64,000 nucleotides of DNA from Microcyclospora pomicola (taxonomy: Eukaryota; Ascomycota; Dothideomycetes; Capnodiales): NCBI GenBank assembly GCA_002786065.1, contig NHNY01000014.1:248001-312000 (forward strand). The letters run 5' to 3'. The translations under genes were made by a program, and so were the position numbers. Below are positions 22,444 to 32,934 of this stretch, piece after piece. Under the pieces are notes generated by a model that was given only the letters and a program-made list of their open reading frames with translations, did no database searches and was not told the origin of the DNA. The stretch's first letter is position 1. Each line of letters opens with the position of its first letter.

Positions 22444-23034
22444 ATGGCATCTCCCTCAATCCAGGCTGCACGAGTATTGCTGCGATCCCAAAGGTTCCTG
22501 CGCCCAAGCTACATTTGCCCGCACTGCCGCAACAATGCTACAAGCACAACAACTCCGGCATCGCCGCTCCTTCTCAGATTACGGACAGATTTGAAGACTG
22601 CAATGAAATCGAAAGATACCGCACGGCTATCTGTCCTGCGTTCATTGCTAGCTGAAGTCACCAACGCCGCGAAGACAGCCAAGCCCGTCACAACAGACCT
22701 GCAACTTCTGTCTTTGCTCAGAAAACGAGCCGCGGCCGCGAAGGCGGCCAGTCAGGAGTTCGATTCCGCAGGTCGAAAAGACTTGGTGGAGAAGGAAGAA
22801 CAACAAGCGCAGATTATCGAAGAGTACGCAGGAAGTGTAGAGACTGTGGGAGAAGCGGAGATCAAGGCCGCGGTCGTGGCAATGGTAGAGGAAATCACCA
22901 AAGAGTCCGGGGCCAAGGTGGCCATGGGAGAAGTGCTGAAGAGACTGTTAGCTCCGGGCGGCAGCCTTGACGGTAAACCTGTCGAGAAAGTGCAAGTTGC
23001 TACAATGGTAAAGCAGGTCCTTGGTCAAGCATGA
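22444..23034 (+). CDS. AIM41: Mitochondrial YqeY-domain protein Aim41
   Basis: Member of the GatB/YqeY family; the bacterial domain resembles the tRNA-binding tail of GatB, and yeast Aim41 is a mitochondrial protein of unclear role. Single exon, 196 residues. Start is the ATG at 22444 (MASPSIQAARVLLRSQRFLR); the open frame also extends two codons upstream through GTG. The N-terminus is basic and lacks acids, as expected for a presequence, and contains CPHC. The YqeY core follows: LRTDLKTAMKSKDTARLSVL, LLRKRAAAAKAASQEFDSAG, EKEEQQAQIIEEY. The C-terminal part (KLAPGGSLDGKPVEKVQVA-like) completes the domain. Family assignment is firm, role is not. Confidence 0.87.
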   Translation: MASPSIQAARVLLRSQRFLRPSYICPHCRNNATSTTTPASPLLLRLRTDLKTAMKSKDTARLSVLRSLLAEVTNAAKTAKPVTTDLQLLSLLRKRAAAAKAASQEFDSAGRKDLVEKEEQQAQIIEEYAGSVETVGEAEIKAAVVAMVEEITKESGAKVAMGEVLKRLLAPGGSLDGKPVEKVQVATMVKQVLGQA

Positions 23035-23563
23035 GACTGAGCAGAAACAATGATGGTAGGGAGGAGTCTTGAGGTACGATGCAAGACTAAGTCGCAGCCT
23101 GGCGAGACAGCCATAGCTTCAGGAGAACGTCCTGATAGATCTCCAACATGTACAGTAAGGAACCAGTGTACGAATAATTTGTCTCCTTCCTCAACCATAT
23201 CGTTGCTTTCTGCGTGAAGGTCGTACAACGATGGCGCTGGAGCAGAACAGCGCTCAATGAGAACGTCTTGTTGGTCAGCCTGTTGGCTAAGCACGTAATG
23301 CTTCATGTTGCTGTTTGAGAAACACGCCATGTTCGCACGTGCCGGGCTTTCGACGTCAATGTCAAGCTGCTTCCAATTCAAAGCTCTGAGTGTCGAGACG
23401 TGTGGGTGAGAAGTCGCTACTCTCGACCGTAATCTTTGCTATAGTCAGTGTGGTCGACTTGCTCTCGTTCATTTTGCTCATGACGCTCGCATAAGTGGAC
23501 AAGCTGAATGTTGCAAGCGCTTGTTAACGAAGCATGTCATACATTAATCTGGCACTGTTGTCT
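23035..23563. other. Convergent intergenic region, AIM41 / EMC4
   Basis: 529 bases between two gene ends. A 118-codon minus-strand frame (23025-23381) overlaps the AIM41 stop but begins with TTG and resembles nothing known; not called as a gene. Confidence 0.4.
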
Positions 23564-24188
23564 TCAGGATGGAACATAATACGCCCTTTCGACGGGCTCG
23601 CGAGCACTCTCCCATGCGAGCCAGTCTGACCTCGTTGTTCTGGAACCACAGTATTAGCAACCAAACGTCTTGTACCAAGCCACTCAGGGATTGCACTCAC
23701 GGTAGTAATCCCATTCCATTCACCTTCCAAATGCCCAACGCCAGTGCCAACAAATTACATCCTACGAACGCCAGCTTCACCATGACCATCTGACCTTTGT
23801 TACTATCTGTCTCCAGTCTCTGAAATGTGCTCTGGATGCTGAAAACTGCAGTGATCGGGCCTTTGAACAGCATGAATACCATCATGATGCTGAAGATCTG
23901 TAGCGAGTTCCCTGACATGTACATTCCTATCGCATTCATGGGTAACTGTTTTGCGGGTGCCAACGCGATCTCCCACGCCTTCTTCAGCTTCAGCGTGTCC
24001 ATCTCTTCTGGCGATGGCTGTTTTCGAGGCGTGGACACAGCGGCTTTGGACGACTTTTTGTGCTGCTGGAGTGCTGTGGTGGAGGTAAACCCTGGTGGAT
24101 CGGCGAAGGTGCTAGTCTTTGATCTCGATGGAGGTGCAGAGGTGAGATCAAGCACCCATCGAGGGGTCGAAGGAGATACCGAGGCCAT
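23564..24188 (-). CDS. EMC4: ER membrane protein complex subunit 4
   Basis: Subunit of the EMC insertase, which places tail-anchored and multi-pass proteins in the ER membrane. Two exons: 24188-23701 and 23639-23564, intron 23640-23700 (61 nt), total 187 residues, the usual length. The first 60 residues are Ser/Pro-rich and basic; the DUF1077 core follows with LKLKKAWEIALAPAKQLPMN and MYMSGNSLQIFSIMMVFML, then the second hydrophobic segment LAFVGCNLLALALGIWKVN. Exon 2 restores the conserved end TTRSDWLAWE. This last piece would be missed if the first exon were read to its own stop (after GLLP). Divergent from the beta-adaptin gene. Confidence 0.9.
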
Positions 24189-24567
24189 GTTCGCAGTTCG
24201 TGTTGGAATGATTGATGTTGAGTATGGTGGATGCGGTTTGGCGCGTCATGTCGACCGAACTGCTTCACATGTATTCATTCGACGCCAAGCCGACACCTTT
24301 GTTCGTCTACGCCCGCGACAACAATCTAAACCGCGAGCGACAATTTGCGAATGCACCGTATGCAACAGAGATTCCAAAGAGGAGCTCGCGAACAAGCACC
24401 ATTGGTGTAGTCACGTTGCAAACAATATCCATTGAGTTGGACCGCAGTCCTGAGTGACCGAGACCACAGCTATCCCCCCAGCCCAAGGAAACGCCAATCG
24501 CTGCAGCTCCATGTCTCCTCTCGGAGGGGTGAAATCATTGTAAAGAGTAGAAGCAAGGAAGGTCACG
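24189..24567. promoter_or_regulatory. Shared divergent promoter region, EMC4 / beta-adaptin
   Basis: 379 bases between divergent ATGs. Nothing specific recognised inside. Confidence 0.45.
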
Positions 24568-26913
24568 ATGAGTTCGAGCGGGCAGGATGCGAAATTGTTC
24601 GCAAGGGTACGTGTGGTCCATACGATCAGCTGTTGTCGGTGCAGAACAATAAGCACCTAGGACAGCGACTATACAGCAAGACACCATTCTCGGTCTTTGC
24701 TTACTGCTGCTGCACATCTACTGTGCCTCTAGATCTGGACATATCTAATTCGTATGTCAATAGGGCAAGGTAGCTGAGCTGCGATCCGAGCTTCAAGCCA
24801 GCGGAGGCAAGAAGGACAAGACATTTTCCTCCAAGAAGATAGCTCTAAAGAAGATTGTTGCGAATATGACCATGAGCAATAACGATATGGTGGCATTGTT
24901 CCAAGATGTTATCGCGGTCATGGGTCTTCAGAACCTCGAGATCAAGAAGATGTATGTGTCACACGTTCTGAAACCATTTGTCCATGCTGACCATGGTGAA
25001 AAGGTGCTTCCTCTATCTCGTGAACTATGCTAGAGCTAAACCAGACATCGCGCTGCAGGCTCTACCCATATTACTAGCCGTAAGTCAAGAAGGGATCGTA
25101 GATGTATAGCTGAGCTAATTCGGATCAGGATTTGGAAGATTCCAACCCCCTTATGCGAGCCTTGGCCCTACGGACGATATCATATATCCATGTCAGGCAA
25201 TTTGTGGAGGCGTCAACGCAGCCTTGCAGATCGCTGCTGAAAGATCCTGACCCGTATGTCAGAAAGACAGCTGCGTTCACGGTCGCAAAACTGTACGATC
25301 ACGATCGACAGCTTGTGGAGAACAGTGACTTGATTGACCGCCTGAACTTGATGCTGCGGGATGACAACGCCGCCGTTGTATCATCAGCGCTTGCCGCACT
25401 AATGGACATCTGGGAACGAAGTGAAAGCATCAAACTCACAATCGATTATGCAAATGCCAGTAAGATCGTACAGATCCTTCCTGACTGCAATGAATGGGGC
25501 CAGACATATATCCTCGAGGCATTGACCTCGTATGTGCCACAAGACCACGTCGAGGCCGCCCTGCTGGCCGAGAGAATAACTCCTCGACTGTCACACACGA
25601 ATTCCGCGGTTGTGCTGACGTGCATACGGGTCGTGCTATACCTGTTGAATTACATCGAGTCTGAAAAGACAATTCAGCTTTTGTGCGCGAAACTCAGCCC
25701 ACCGCTTGTCACCCTTCTCAGTAAAAGTCCTGAGATCCAGTATTTGGCGCTCAGAAATGCGCTGCTGATCCTACAGCGGAGACCAGATGTGCTCAAGAAT
25801 GACATCAGAGTCTTCTTCTGCAAGTACAACGATCCGATATACGTCAAAGTCACGAAGCTTGAGCTCATCTTCATGCTGGCAAGTGAGAGAAACATTAAGG
25901 AAGTGCTCACAGAGCTACGCGAATATGCTACCGAGATTGATGTCCACTTTGTCCGCAAGTCTGTGCGCGCAATCGGCAAGCTTGCCATCAAAATTGAACC
26001 AGCCGCCAAGCTGTGCATCAGCACTTTGCTGGAGCTTGTGGCGACCAAAGTCTCGTATATTGTACAAGAGGCCACAGTTGTCATCAAGAACATTTTCCGC
26101 AAATATCCTAACCAGTATGAGTCCATCATATCGATTCTATGCGAGAATCTAGACTCATTGGACGAACCCGAAGCAAAAGCTGCCATGATCTGGGTAATAG
26201 GACAATATGCCGATCGCATTGACAACTCAGAATCCCTGCTTGAAGACTTCTTAGACAGCTGGGCTGATGAAACCCACGAAGTGCAGCTTGCACTGCTAAC
26301 CGCTACGGTGAAGCTGTTCATACAGCGGCCGACCAAAGCTCAAGACATTGCGCCGAAAGTTCTCAGATGGGCAACAGAAGATACTGACAATCCTGATCTT
26401 CGAGATCGTGGTTACATGTACTGGCGTCTACTCTCGAGCAACCCGACTGCCGCAAAGAGCATCGTCATGGGCGAGAAGCCTCCTATCACAGCCGAATCTG
26501 AAAAGCTTGACCCCGTGACACTCGAGGAAATGTGTCTGGTGGTCGGCACTTTAGCCACGGTCTATCTGAAGCCAGTACACACCGTCTTCCGCACCGCAAG
26601 ACCTCGACGCCTTCAAGATAGTCCAGCATTACGACGTCAAGAACTTCCCAGCTGGCAAGCGACCCAAAACGCAGACGCTGCGGGTGCAGTGAAGCGGCCG
26701 CCAGGACAGAATGCGGATGTGTTGGATGAGGCTGATGCATACTTTGCACGCGCAGGGGGTCAACCCCTCGCGAATGACGGCTTCTCAGATAGTCCAACAG
26801 TCGGAGGTGGTCAAGGCGAACAGATGTATGTCGTCAACCAGGGGCAAGGTCTGGGCACTGTACAGCCAACAATGCATGCACAGAATGGAGATACGGACTT
26901 GCTAAGCTTTTGA
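24568..26913 (+). CDS. Beta-adaptin (AP-2/AP-1 large subunit), lacking the ear domain
   Basis: Large subunit of a clathrin-adaptor complex acting in vesicle budding. Four exons: 24568-24606, 24764-24951, 25004-25079 and 25129-26913, total 695 residues; all junctions keep frame. Exon 1 is only 13 codons (MSSSGQDAKLFAR). The trunk is complete: KKIALKKIVANMTMSNNDM, FLYLVNYARAKPD, DSNPLMRALALRTISYIHV, DPDPYVRKTAAFTVAKLYDH, YNDPIYVKVTKLELI and PEAKAAMIWVIGQYADRI. After about residue 590 comes a short Gln/Gly/Ala-rich tail ending DTDLLSF, with no appendage (ear) domain. Beta subunits of AP-2 in filamentous fungi are reported to lack the ear, which favours AP-2, but AP-1 cannot be excluded from sequence alone. 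Confidence 0.88.
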
Positions 26914-27288
26914 AGAGTACCTTATTCTATAAGCCTGTATGCACCTGCAATGAGCAATGACAATCTGCAAATCAGACCACTCCGATACCTGTATAATGAA
27001 CATCTTGTCCCTAATAAAGCCGCCATTCTCGTGAGATCAGTGTGTTCAACATAAGGTGGCCAAATATACTTCCCTTATGTGAGGCGCAAGATAGACTCGT
27101 GTTGTAATCTGGAGTGTAGACTGCGCCCGGCATTTCCTCGGCAAAACTTTGCGGTCAACCGCATCACCACATACAGGTAATCTAGCTCTTGCGACGCTTC
27201 CATATGCAATCGAATTGACGTATAGAATTGATTCTCAATCTGACTTGAGTCAAGTTCTGAAACAGACTATTGCCAATCTTCTACAGCC
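26914..27288. other. Intergenic between beta-adaptin and VMA9
   Basis: 375 bases that must hold the beta-adaptin 3' end and the VMA9 promoter. An AATAAA at 27013-27018, 100 bases past the stop, is a plausible poly(A) signal. No gene seen. Confidence 0.45.
27013..27018 (+). terminator. Possible polyadenylation signal of the beta-adaptin gene
   Basis: AATAAA 100 bases after the stop codon at 26913, in a short intergenic region. Confidence 0.4.
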
Positions 27289-27684
27289 ATGGCGAACGGG
27301 TACGGCTTTCACATAGGTACCGCAAACCATCACTCTTCAGCTAACAGAACAACCCAACCAACAGCTGGTCCCTCCTCATCAGCATCGTCTTCGTCGCCGT
27401 CTTCAGCGCCATTGCGTGGTTCGCGAGCCCCAAAGGCGAAAATCAAACGTATGTCGCTACACTCCAAGTCTCAATGGAGTCAAAGCTTCGATACTCGAGC
27501 TCTTGCTGATGTGTGTCCTTCCTGTAGTGTCTGGCGAAGCACCCTCGTCCTCTCTGCCTGGAGCTGCTGGCTCATGTGGGCCATCACATTCTTGGCGCAG
27601 TGGCATCCGTTGATCGTACCGGAGCGCAGCGATCTACGGCCGGAGTACAACAATGGCCCGGTGAAGGGCGGAAGTTTGTTTTAA
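27289..27684 (+). CDS. VMA9: V-type ATPase subunit e
   Basis: Small two-helix subunit of the membrane sector of the vacuolar proton pump. Three exons: 27289-27299 (11 bases), 27365-27448 and 27528-27684, introns of 65 and 79 nt, total 83 residues. The spliced start is MANGWSLLISIVFVAVFSAI, then WFASPKGENQT joined to VWRSTLVLSAW, and the hallmark CWLMWAITFLAQWHPLI followed by RSDLRPEY. Reading the first and middle parts without splicing gives a Ser-rich nonsense N-terminus, so the tiny first exon is needed. The tail NNGPVKGGSLF is slightly longer than in yeast. Confidence 0.9.
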   Translation: MANGYGFHIGTANHHSSANRTTQPTAGPSSSASSSSPSSAPLRGSRAPKAKIKRMSLHSKSQWSQSFDTRALADVCPSCSVWRSTLVLSAWSCWLMWAITFLAQWHPLIVPERSDLRPEYNNGPVKGGSLF

Positions 27685-27926
27685 GAGGGGAAAGCGCTTT
27701 TGCAGATTACACTGGATTCAAGATACAGCGGCGTCATGGTGTTTATGGGCAGTTTTTGTATAGAATACAGGGATAGTCAGAGCATTACTACGGCAATGGA
27801 AGAGTCGTTGGCGATCGCGGGAAGACGACCACGGGCGGCACAGGAGATTCGTCATGGCATGGGGAAGGTGCCGAAAGCGTGTCTCGGGGAGCGACTGGCC
27901 AAAGAGCCTGTCATTACTCAGGCACT

Positions 27927-29184
27927 TCAACCAAGCACAACACCCTCCATAAGCCGATGCCAAACTTCTATCAGATCCCCCGTCTCTACCACTCCTGCTG
28001 CTGCCGCTCCGCCACCCATGCCAATCGCTCTCAGTATGCCCTGTTGACGATATTGGTCAGTTCACGAGGACCATACACTCATGAACGAGAATGTATTGCG
28101 TGACTTACCAATCCTATGCCTGCCCTCGCCAATGCGCCCACACCACACAGAAGTGCTGCCCTGATATACCCACAATCCAGCAGGATTTCCAGTGCAGCGA
28201 TGTTGTTGATGATGACAGCCCAGCTGACCGCGGAGGCGCTGGATGGTAGATCGTACTTCCACACCAGTAGCAATAAAGGAAACAGTTTCGTGAACGAAGA
28301 GACCAATAACGCCGTGCTAATTAATGACGGGTGCGGGTAGTGTGGGATGATACCACCTACGCCATTGCCATCCACCAACACTTTGAGTGGTCGTGGAAGC
28401 TCGACAGACAGAATCCATCGAATCGGGAGGTGAAACGACGCGGTTTCGATGGCACATAACGCGAGGAAGAACAGGTACTGGAAGAGGATCGGCTGACTGG
28501 CGAGGAAGTTCGATGATTGATCCCCGTTGACTGTTGCACCGGTATCCAAAAGCGACTCGTTAAAGCGCGCAGGAAATGGGGGAAGAGGCGGCGGAGGACT
28601 CAGTGGGAGAGATGGTGAGGATGGGGTAGCTTTTTCGATACGGGCCCATGTCAGGTAGACATCGAAAAGCAAGAGTAGGATCCCAAGGCGCAATATGGAT
28701 GGCTACCAAAGCATTAGATATGCTATGTTCTTGCTGTATGGTAGAGCCACTCACATTCAGCCGATCATCTTCTCGACCCAGACGATTGAACAGGAGGTGG
28801 CGGTAGACCTGTAGCAGAGTATCAGTGTCCTCTCATCTTTCAGAATGTCGTCTCGAAATAATGCAATATGCCTGGGTGGGTCGTAGATTCGGGTCGTGAC
28901 TTCGACTTGATGGAGAAAGCATATCCGAATGGTAATGAAACATGGGCAACGTATGACAGGGCATCACTGCGATACTGGCATCTCGCAAGACTCACCTGTG
29001 GCTTGATCAAGACCAGATCTATGAACAAGACGACAAAATCATGCTCCACATATTTATCGGCAAAGCGTTTGCAGCGAGGGCATTGGGTCAGACGAACGCC
29101 TTTGCCGAGCGCCTTATCGTCCGCTTTTGAGTACGTCGTGTACAGCGTCGAGACTGGATAGCGACACTCGATGCATATCGGCAT
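27927..29184 (-). CDS. ARV1: ER sterol/GPI-lipid homeostasis protein Arv1
   Basis: ER membrane protein needed for normal sterol distribution and early GPI-anchor synthesis. Four exons: 29184-28996, 28808-28755, 28702-28109 and 28040-27927, total 316 residues. Exon 1 is the Arv1 zinc domain: CIECRYPVSTLY and CPRCKRFADKYVEHD, two CxxC pairs. Exon 2 carries VYRHLLFNRLGRED. Exon 3 gives LRLGILLLLFDVYLTWAR, a family landmark, plus several membrane segments (FQYLFFLALCAIE, SLISTALLVSSFTKLFPLLL). Exon 4 supplies GILRAIGMGGGAAAAG and a hydrophilic tail. Exon 3 includes a Pro/Ser-rich loop (SPSLPLSPPPPLPPFP) that is probably lumenal or cytosolic filler. Frame holds at all three junctions. Confidence 0.9.
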
Positions 29185-30878
29185 TGTCTGACCAATACAC
29201 TCGAGAATGTATTGAGAAAAGCGAATCTCGACATCGCCATCTACGTGGAGAGGTGCAGTGGAAAGAGAGACGGTGTGGTCCGTGCGTGCTAGAATTGCTA
29301 CGAGCAACACCATCGCTTCCACTCAACGACTTGTGAGGTGACTACACCAAGGTGTCATTCCTCGAACACATGTGATGTAGACATATTGGAGCTTCATCTT
29401 CAACGATTGCTCTCAAACCGAATTGGCGGCATCAATTCGTGATGTTGGAGACCTTTCTCCCACTACAGATCTGTCCCAGATATGTCTTAGGGTTGTGATG
29501 AGTATTTCAATGACCGGATTTGATGCTTCACCTTCGAATTTCTGCTAAGATACATATCCAGCTTCTGTCAAGTCAAGTGTGTCAACTCATATCATGGGAT
29601 TTAAATCGAGCGTATCGTCATGTAACGAAAGCAACCTTGTCACCTGATTCTTGATCGTTCTGCTCGCAAAGATCAGAAGGCCAATTTTGAACTGAACTGT
29701 ACATCTCCAAAAAGACGACTTTTTTTATCGAACGCAAACCATATCCCTTGCGACCTACTAAGGGACGGCCATTCCAATACTGTATTTACACTCGATATCC
29801 TCAGTCTTGGCTAGACCTTCCACAATTCAGCAACGAGTACAGTAAGCCGAGTCGATACTCTGACCCGACCTGCAAAGAGAGCATCTACTTCTAGCACATA
29901 TCTTGCCAACAAGACAAATGCTTAGGATCCGAAGCGTCGTAAAGATACTGTAGGTAGCCGGGAAAATTGCTGCTGGTCGTTTGCGTGACAGCCGCCATCT
30001 ACAAGGGCTGTGCCTCTCACAGTAGCGGATTGTGTCACAGTACATGCCTATGCAATCTATTGGGGCGTGGATACCTAAATGTACGTGGATTGTTTCGAGC
30101 GCTGATACGTCGTGAACTTCGATCTCGTATGATAATGTGTCTGCGACAGCATAGTATGCCCGACCTTCTTCTGCAGAACAGTCGGTGATTTTATAGATGG
30201 AGATATGTACCACACAGATTGGAACGAAGGTAACTGCATGCTGTTGTGGAATAACCCAAGTCACGTGGCAACACAACATATTCCACGTGCAGGTGGGCCG
30301 CAAGAATCAGTAGGAACAAGAAACCTGATTGTCGATCGTGGCGACACTTGCCATGCGACAGCGACGACATTCTTGTCACACCTTTCAAACTTCGAAGTCT
30401 TGACAACGACGTGGAAAGCAGAACTCGAGTTCGGCGAGAGAGATTCGTCATGCAGTGAGGTCATATCGGCGATCACTGAGCATCGCGACAGCCTATTAAT
30501 GCAAGCGTACCTTACCGAGTTTGCCTCTCAAGATCTACTGGTACGCTTCGCGGTCACTAAAAACACCTCATGCGGCACAGCCATACGCCGCCCACCAAGA
30601 CCTGCAGTCTCCGCACCCAGGAATCGAAGAACTTTGTCGTATGCTAGCGTTAAGGTACGCAGAAAAGGAACATTGTTCACGAAGACCGTCGATAGGCGCG
30701 AGGAAACTCCCCATGCGCAAGGCGGTTCCGCGCAAACCGGCGGCCACCCTGCACTCTACTGCATGTACAGACTCGTGTTGGCGCCGTTTGTCCATGCGAT
30801 GACTTTCTCGTGGCGAAGGATACTTCGCGACCTCAACGGTCCCGCAGCATGGCCTTGGCGACGTTTCCCCAAATTACA

Positions 30879-30984
30879 TTGTTTGGTACGACTTTGCACT
30901 TAGTGTCGTTCGGTACAGCTCTGCGCACGATGTTGGCTGTTAGATCGTTTGGTACATGCCCTGCGCGCAATGTTCCAAGTACCA
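30879..30984. repeat. Degenerate tandem repeat, about 39-nt period, three copies
   Basis: Copies begin at about 30879, 30906 and 30945 and share TCGTTTGGTAC or close variants followed by CTGCGCACGATGTT or variants. Copies two and three are closest; the first is shorter and more diverged. Confidence 0.5.
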
Positions 30985-32819
30985 CTGCCGTACCATCGGA
31001 CCAATGTTTGGGGATACGATATCCTCGGACCCCTCAAGTCTCGCGTGTGGCAGAGTTTTCCCTTCCCTGCCGTTCCTGTCTGAAGCGCAAAGCTTATCAC
31101 CCTTTCGGCAATGTGGGCCTATTCCTGCGACTGGGTGCATGAGACTACTGAACCTTCCATCCCGAGGCTGACAGGCGTCTGCTCAGCTGCTGCATGTATA
31201 GGGAGATTGATCAGGGATGAACGATTCCAAACAAGTCCCGCAGCCTACTCGTCCCGGTCAACTCTGAAGCATTCAATGCTAACAGCAGGACAGCAGTCAA
31301 GTCCATGAGCGTCTGTAAGTGACTCAAAATCCTGGAACCCGAACGAAATGACCAGGACCTCTTGACATCCGAAAGCGAAGTGGTGCAAGCTATTCCAACA
31401 CGCTATTTCGTACAGTAGCATGCCATGCATGCCTAGCAGCCTAGGCGCTTCTTCTGACTGCCATGACGCACTGCGGCCTCTGTCTGAGCACAACAATCTC
31501 TTCGGTTCCTTCTGATTTGTGAAAAGAACGTACTGTACTGTAGTGGCGGCCCTGAACATGAATCTCATCAGCCGGCAACGAACGGCGCCGAGCTGAACCC
31601 TGTAACCGTACACGGCTCGCAAGGAAACATTACCAAGCCGCGTGCTGACATCAGATCCTTGTGCAGTGGCGTCCACTGTCTGGCATCGAATCGTTTCGCT
31701 TTGTTGGTGGTAAACATACAGTATCACTCTCGAAGGATTATTGGGCGGAACTGTTGGTATGAGCGCATACCGGTTGAACCTGCTGGCTACTGATGCTGCA
31801 TGGCATAAACGTTTGGCCACAGCGTGTCTGCAACGATCACGCACGACCATCGACCTGTGCACGTGTACGGACGGTTCATCGACCGTATGCAGCTTTCTTG
31901 GACGATGGCATTTCCACCGAGACCGCAACGATCTTCATTCTCTGTCGGAGTCATACATGCCCGGCTCTCTACTGCCCAGCTGTCTCGCCATGGCCGTCGT
32001 CATATGTATGCAGCTGCCAAGGCAGAAGTCTCTGCTGTTACGATTGTGCCAATGCCACCTCTCATGCACCATGTATTGACCCACTACTGATGACCGCGTG
32101 GTGGCATAGCGCTCAGTACGCCTCGCGTACCGAGCGCGAAAGATGGTCTTGGGCAATTCGTGTGCATGGTAATCGAAAATCGCCATGATCTACAGTCACC
32201 GCGACACTATTCTTGCTACTACGTTACTTCGTCTCCAGCGGAACAATCACCGTGTGGCTAATCGCCTTCACAAGCGGCACCGCCCCTGCGTGAGTATAGT
32301 GGAGGTACTCCGTACTCGTATTTCCACCGTCTAATTAAAGATGATTGAGCAGGCGGAAGAGGGTAACGAGAGTTCACCCGCGCATCCGTCTGTACCGGAG
32401 CCTGACCAACTTGGAGTCTTGAGTCTCTTGACATCCGACTCGGCATGATCCTGATCTGCAGTAGCTCGGGCGCTGCGCATCGCTGATTCGCTACTGTCCC
32501 GATTCGTCCTCCTCGGCCTGCACGCCACACCTCCGACTTCACCTTGTTCGACATGGCGTTGCTGTGACATCCCTGCGACCTCAGCCCGTTCCCTCTCAGC
32601 CGAACATCACCTTCTGGGATCGCAAATTGCAAGGACGTGTGGTTGTCGCCGGCGAAGCCTGGCTGAATCCTCGCCTCTATTCATGGCCTAATCCGTCAAG
32701 TCGTCTGCAGCGCCCCAGGGATCCCGGGACGATGCCTCAACTGATGTTGCCCCCTAACGGTAAGCAGAATAGATAGTCATCTCATCGGCATGTTGGCCAC
32801 CTTCCTCACGATTCCTCCC

Positions 32820-32934
32820 TGTTCTGCTTTATAGACTGCTTCGCCCTGTCTCACGCGTGTTGGTTACTTTTCTTCGTCGCGCATTGCTCTTTCCTCTCAG
32901 TCATTCGTTCTACCCCCACTGTCGTTAAGAGAGA
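32820..32934 (+). promoter_or_regulatory. TATA-like site and pyrimidine-rich leader of the surface-protein gene
   Basis: TTTATAG at about 32828-32834 is followed by roughly 100 bases dominated by CT tracts (CTCTTTCCTCTCAGTC, TTCTACCCCCACTG) up to the ATG at 32935. Such CT-rich leaders are common in strongly expressed filamentous-fungal genes. Assignment is by pattern only. Confidence 0.45.

Larger units (their letters stand above)
29185..32934. other. Long gene-poor stretch upstream of the repeat surface protein
   Basis: 3.75 kb, the longest stretch without a gene I can defend. The ARV1 promoter should lie at its left end. Frames of 232 codons (30205-30903, plus) and 227 codons (31245-31928, minus) occur but read as low-complexity, Arg/Cys-scattered sequence with no family resemblance. 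A degenerate tandem repeat sits at 30879-30984. The right end is the pyrimidine-rich leader of the surface-protein gene. An unrecognised gene, a noncoding RNA or a long regulatory region are all possible. Confidence 0.35.

Noticed and set aside
23025-23381. 118-codon minus-strand frame overlapping the AIM41 stop
   Set aside because: It starts with TTG, has no family resemblance, and lies in a convergent 3' region.
30205-30903. 232-codon plus-strand frame
   Set aside because: It has an ATG, but composition is scattered and no domain is recognisable. Kept as part of the unexplained region rather than called.
31245-31928. 227-codon minus-strand frame
   Set aside because: No family resemblance, Arg/Cys/His-rich shadow-like composition, no supporting splice structure.
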